Of a stretch of 36,687 nucleotides of DNA, positions 35,145 to 36,687 are shown piece after piece. The notes beneath the pieces were generated by a model. That model was not told where the DNA came from, ran no database searches, and saw only the letters and a program-made list of their open reading frames with translations. Origin of the DNA: Palsa-513 sp036510225 (GTDB lineage Bacteria; Actinomycetota; Thermoleophilia; Solirubrobacterales; Solirubrobacteraceae); assembly GCA_036510225.1 (NCBI GenBank), contig DATCEH010000049.1, forward strand, positions 1 to 36,687. Reading direction: 5' to 3'. Within the stretch, counting starts at the first letter, position 1. Each line of letters starts with the position of its first letter. A program made the position numbers and the translations under genes.

Positions 35145-35621
35145 GTGGCAAGCCCGCTCGGCTTCACCGAGAGCGGCCGGCTCTACTGGCGTGACGTGCT
35201 CGAGCCGGCCCTGCTGGACGCGGGCGTCGGCGTGCTCGACCCGTGGGACGCCGACAGCGCAGGGTGGTTCGCCGGGGCGGAGGCCCTCGACGAGCCGGAC
35301 CGGACAGCCCGGCTGATCGAGGTCAACGAGCGGGTCGGCCGGCGCAACGCGGACCTCCTCGACCGGTGCGACGGGGTTCTGGCGGTGCTCGACGGGGTCG
35401 ACGTCGACAGCGGAACGGCCGCGGAGATCGGGTACGCGGCGGCCCGGGGAAGGCCGGTCGTCGGCCTGCGGACGGACGTGCGGCCGGCCGGCGACAACAC
35501 GGCGACGCCGGTCAACCTCCAGGTCGCGTACTTCATCCGGTCTACCGGCGGCAGAGTCTGCACCGACGTCGGCGACGCCGTCCGCCTCGTCCGCGAGCTG
35601 ACCGCGACGCCTCGGTCCTAG
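35145..35621 (+). CDS. Nucleoside 2-deoxyribosyltransferase-family protein
   Basis: This protein of about 158 residues has the NDT fold: ASPLGFTESGRLYW, a central helix, LDRCDGVLAVLDGVDVDSGTAAEIGYAAARGRPVVGLRTD (D and the E of TAAEIG as catalytic-type residues), then AYFIRSTGGRVCTDV. The family exchanges bases on deoxynucleosides or hydrolyses nucleotides. GTG 35145 has GAGG five bases upstream, but homologues start 4-5 residues earlier (codons read IEVYVASPLGF), so a rare start near 35133 is possible. Its last 80 bp overlap the tail of the convergent DUF4126 gene. Confidence 0.82.
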   Translation: MASPLGFTESGRLYWRDVLEPALLDAGVGVLDPWDADSAGWFAGAEALDEPDRTARLIEVNERVGRRNADLLDRCDGVLAVLDGVDVDSGTAAEIGYAAARGRPVVGLRTDVRPAGDNTATPVNLQVAYFIRSTGGRVCTDVGDAVRLVRELTATPRS

Positions 35622-36504
35622 CCGTCCTGGCGGCCACGGCCGTGGCCGCCTTCGCGGCGTTCGCCGCCTTCGCGGCCGTGCGGCCCTTCGTCTTCCCAAC
35701 CTTGACGGCCTCGCGGCCCTTCGTCCTCCCGACCTCGACCGCCTCGCGGCCCTTCGTCTTCCCAACCTTGACGGCCTTTCGGCCTTTCGTCTTCCCGGCC
35801 TTGACGGCCTTGCGGCCCGTCGTCGTGCCGGCCTCGACGACCTTCCCGGCGTTCCGGCCCTCGACGAGGCGGGCGGCCTTCCGGCCCTTGACGGCACGGG
35901 CGGCCTTCCGGCCCTTCAGGGCTTCCGGCGGGTCCGGGTCGGCCGGTGCGGCCGGCGTGGGCGGGGCGGCGGGGGCGGGGGCGGGCGCGGCAGGGGGTGC
36001 TGGCGGGTCGGCGGACGCTGGCGGGCCGGCGGGCGGTGACGGCGGGGGGGACGAGACGGGGACGTCGAGTGGCCGGCGGGTCGTGAGACGGGCGATCAGG
36101 AGGGCGAGGGCGTCCTCGGCGACGCCGAGCGCCGGGTCGGGCAGGCCGGTCTGGCGGCCGAGGTCGCGGCGGACGCCGTGCGTCAGGAACGCACTGCCGA
36201 CGGCGGTCGCGCCGGCGAAGAGCCCGCCGATCGGTCCGGCGCAGGTCCAGCCGACCGCGCCGCTCGAGGCGAACCGGCCGCCGAGGCCGACGGGCTCGGT
36301 CCGGCTGGGCGTGCTCGGGAGCTTGTCGACGACGAGCTCGCCGGCCGACGCGAGGACGATCGCCAGGCGGGCCAGGCGGGAGGAGGGCCGGCGGTCGCGA
36401 AGGGCGACCGTCGCCGGTGGGACGAACGTCCGCATCCCGCCGGCGAAGCCGAGGCCGATCGCCGTGAGGAGACCCCGGCGGGTCCTGGGGCGTTTGCGTG
36501 CCAC
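35542..36504 (-). CDS. DUF4126-like membrane protein with Lys/Arg repeat tail
   Basis: This 320-residue protein has an N-terminal part (about 1-150) with Gly-rich hydrophobic helices: LLTAIGLGFAGGMRTFVPPA, LARLAIVLASAGELV and AGPIGGLFAGATAVGSAFL, close to DUF4126. A Pro/Ala linker (about 155-195) leads to a long basic tail. The tail has 11-residue units such as GRKAVKVGKTK, then AKAANAAKAATAVAA and a final Arg-rich run. The repeat is like the C-terminus of histone H1 or HupB-type proteins. Start GTG 36504 is chosen because the DUF starts there. The tail end overlaps the plus-strand gene by 80 bp. A role in holding DNA or polyanion at the membrane is inference. Confidence 0.82.
   Translation of the reverse strand: MARKRPRTRRGLLTAIGLGFAGGMRTFVPPATVALRDRRPSSRLARLAIVLASAGELVVDKLPSTPSRTEPVGLGGRFASSGAVGWTCAGPIGGLFAGATAVGSAFLTHGVRRDLGRQTGLPDPALGVAEDALALLIARLTTRRPLDVPVSSPPPSPPAGPPASADPPAPPAAPAPAPAAPPTPAAPADPDPPEALKGRKAARAVKGRKAARLVEGRNAGKVVEAGTTTGRKAVKAGKTKGRKAVKVGKTKGREAVEVGRTKGREAVKVGKTKGRTAAKAANAAKAATAVAARTARTEASRSARGRGGRRRRRRCRLCRR
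35680..35811 (-). repeat. 33-bp tandem repeat in the basic tail
   Basis: Four 33-bp units (35680, 35713, 35746, 35779) with a few substitutions each encode 11-residue basic units, and a decayed fifth follows. Units 1 and 3 are almost identical. Confidence 0.88.
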
Positions 36505-36618
36505 CGACCCATTATCTACGGTCGGCAGGCCGACGGACGCAGTGTCCAGTCGGTGCCGGCGGCGGGCGCGGGTTTCATGGCGTGCCCGGCGTCGGCCGCG
36601 CGAGCAGACGCGGGTAGA

Positions 36619-36687
36619 GTCGGTCAGGAGAGCCTGCTCGGCCGACTGCACGTCGGGGGCGGGCGGGGCGGGTCCGGGGTGGGGGCG
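36619..36687 (+). repeat. Dispersed GC-tract element, copy 3
   Basis: CCGACTGCACGTCGG (36642-36656) is identical to 14840-14854. It is preceded by GGAGAGCCTGCTCGG and followed by a G-rich tract running to the window end. Bases 36636-36660 match 30-54 inverted. Confidence 0.8.

Noticed and set aside
35121..35145. Stop-codon readthrough from the signalling gene into the deoxyribosyltransferase-like gene
   Set aside because: The frames are the same after TAA, but the next gene has its own GAGG-GTG and family start; no readthrough signal is seen.

Overview
The window is about 70% GC and reads as chromosome of a high-GC Gram-positive-type bacterium, most likely Actinomycetota. The signs are a naturally fused PafB-PafC regulator, an Lhr helicase close to an endonuclease VIII (Nei2) gene as in mycobacteria, an F420-type luciferase-like oxidoreductase, a family 5 uracil-DNA glycosylase, CIRCE-controlled groES-groEL, and several GTG-started genes that look leaderless. 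An arylsulfotransferase-fold secreted protein and a DUF5995 protein would suit Thermoleophilia/Solirubrobacterales, but that placement is inference. Both ends of the window lie in G/C tracts beside copies of one repeat, in opposite orientation, so the ends may be assembly breaks at a multicopy repeat.

Layout. 1-2420: terminator, groEL, groES and a promoter flanked by two CIRCE operators. 2633-8752: secreted arylsulfotransferase-like protein; a Crp-NUDIX-ASCH run; a small secreted protein; then gst-like, nei and a glycerophosphodiesterase on the minus strand. 8796-13577: a 1593-residue Lhr helicase carrying a 39-bp tandem repeat with internal hairpins. 13875-16484: a 2OG-Fe oxygenase, an 800-bp gene-free repeat-rich gap, UDG and a lipoprotein. 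16504-18871: a padR-membrane protein-esterase operon with a leaderless, operator-overlapped promoter. 19035-23308: mscL, an F420-type oxidoreductase and rmlA-rmlD-rmlB without rmlC. 23328-28165: fused PafBC, a single-chain ECF sigma/anti-sigma membrane protein and a YhaM-like HD nuclease. 28166-36504: a second repeat-rich gap, DUF5995, a 1901-residue pseudokinase-AAA-TPR-GAF-GGDEF-EAL protein, a deoxyribosyltransferase-like protein and a DUF4126 membrane protein with a histone-H1-like tail.

Functional themes are protein folding stress (GroES/EL), DNA repair (Lhr, Nei, UdgB, and PafBC as a possible damage regulator), envelope and polysaccharide biosynthesis (rml, MscL), and signalling. The signalling genes are the least ordinary part: one chain appears to couple a dead kinase and a STAND-like ATPase to c-di-GMP turnover, and another appears to carry a sigma factor, its anti-sigma zinc domain, a membrane anchor and an outside sensor together.

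The gaps hold two related families of dispersed elements. One is a 15-bp palindrome next to strand-biased G/C tracts. The other is a GCGAAA-framed palindrome with a TGACTNAGTCA-like core.
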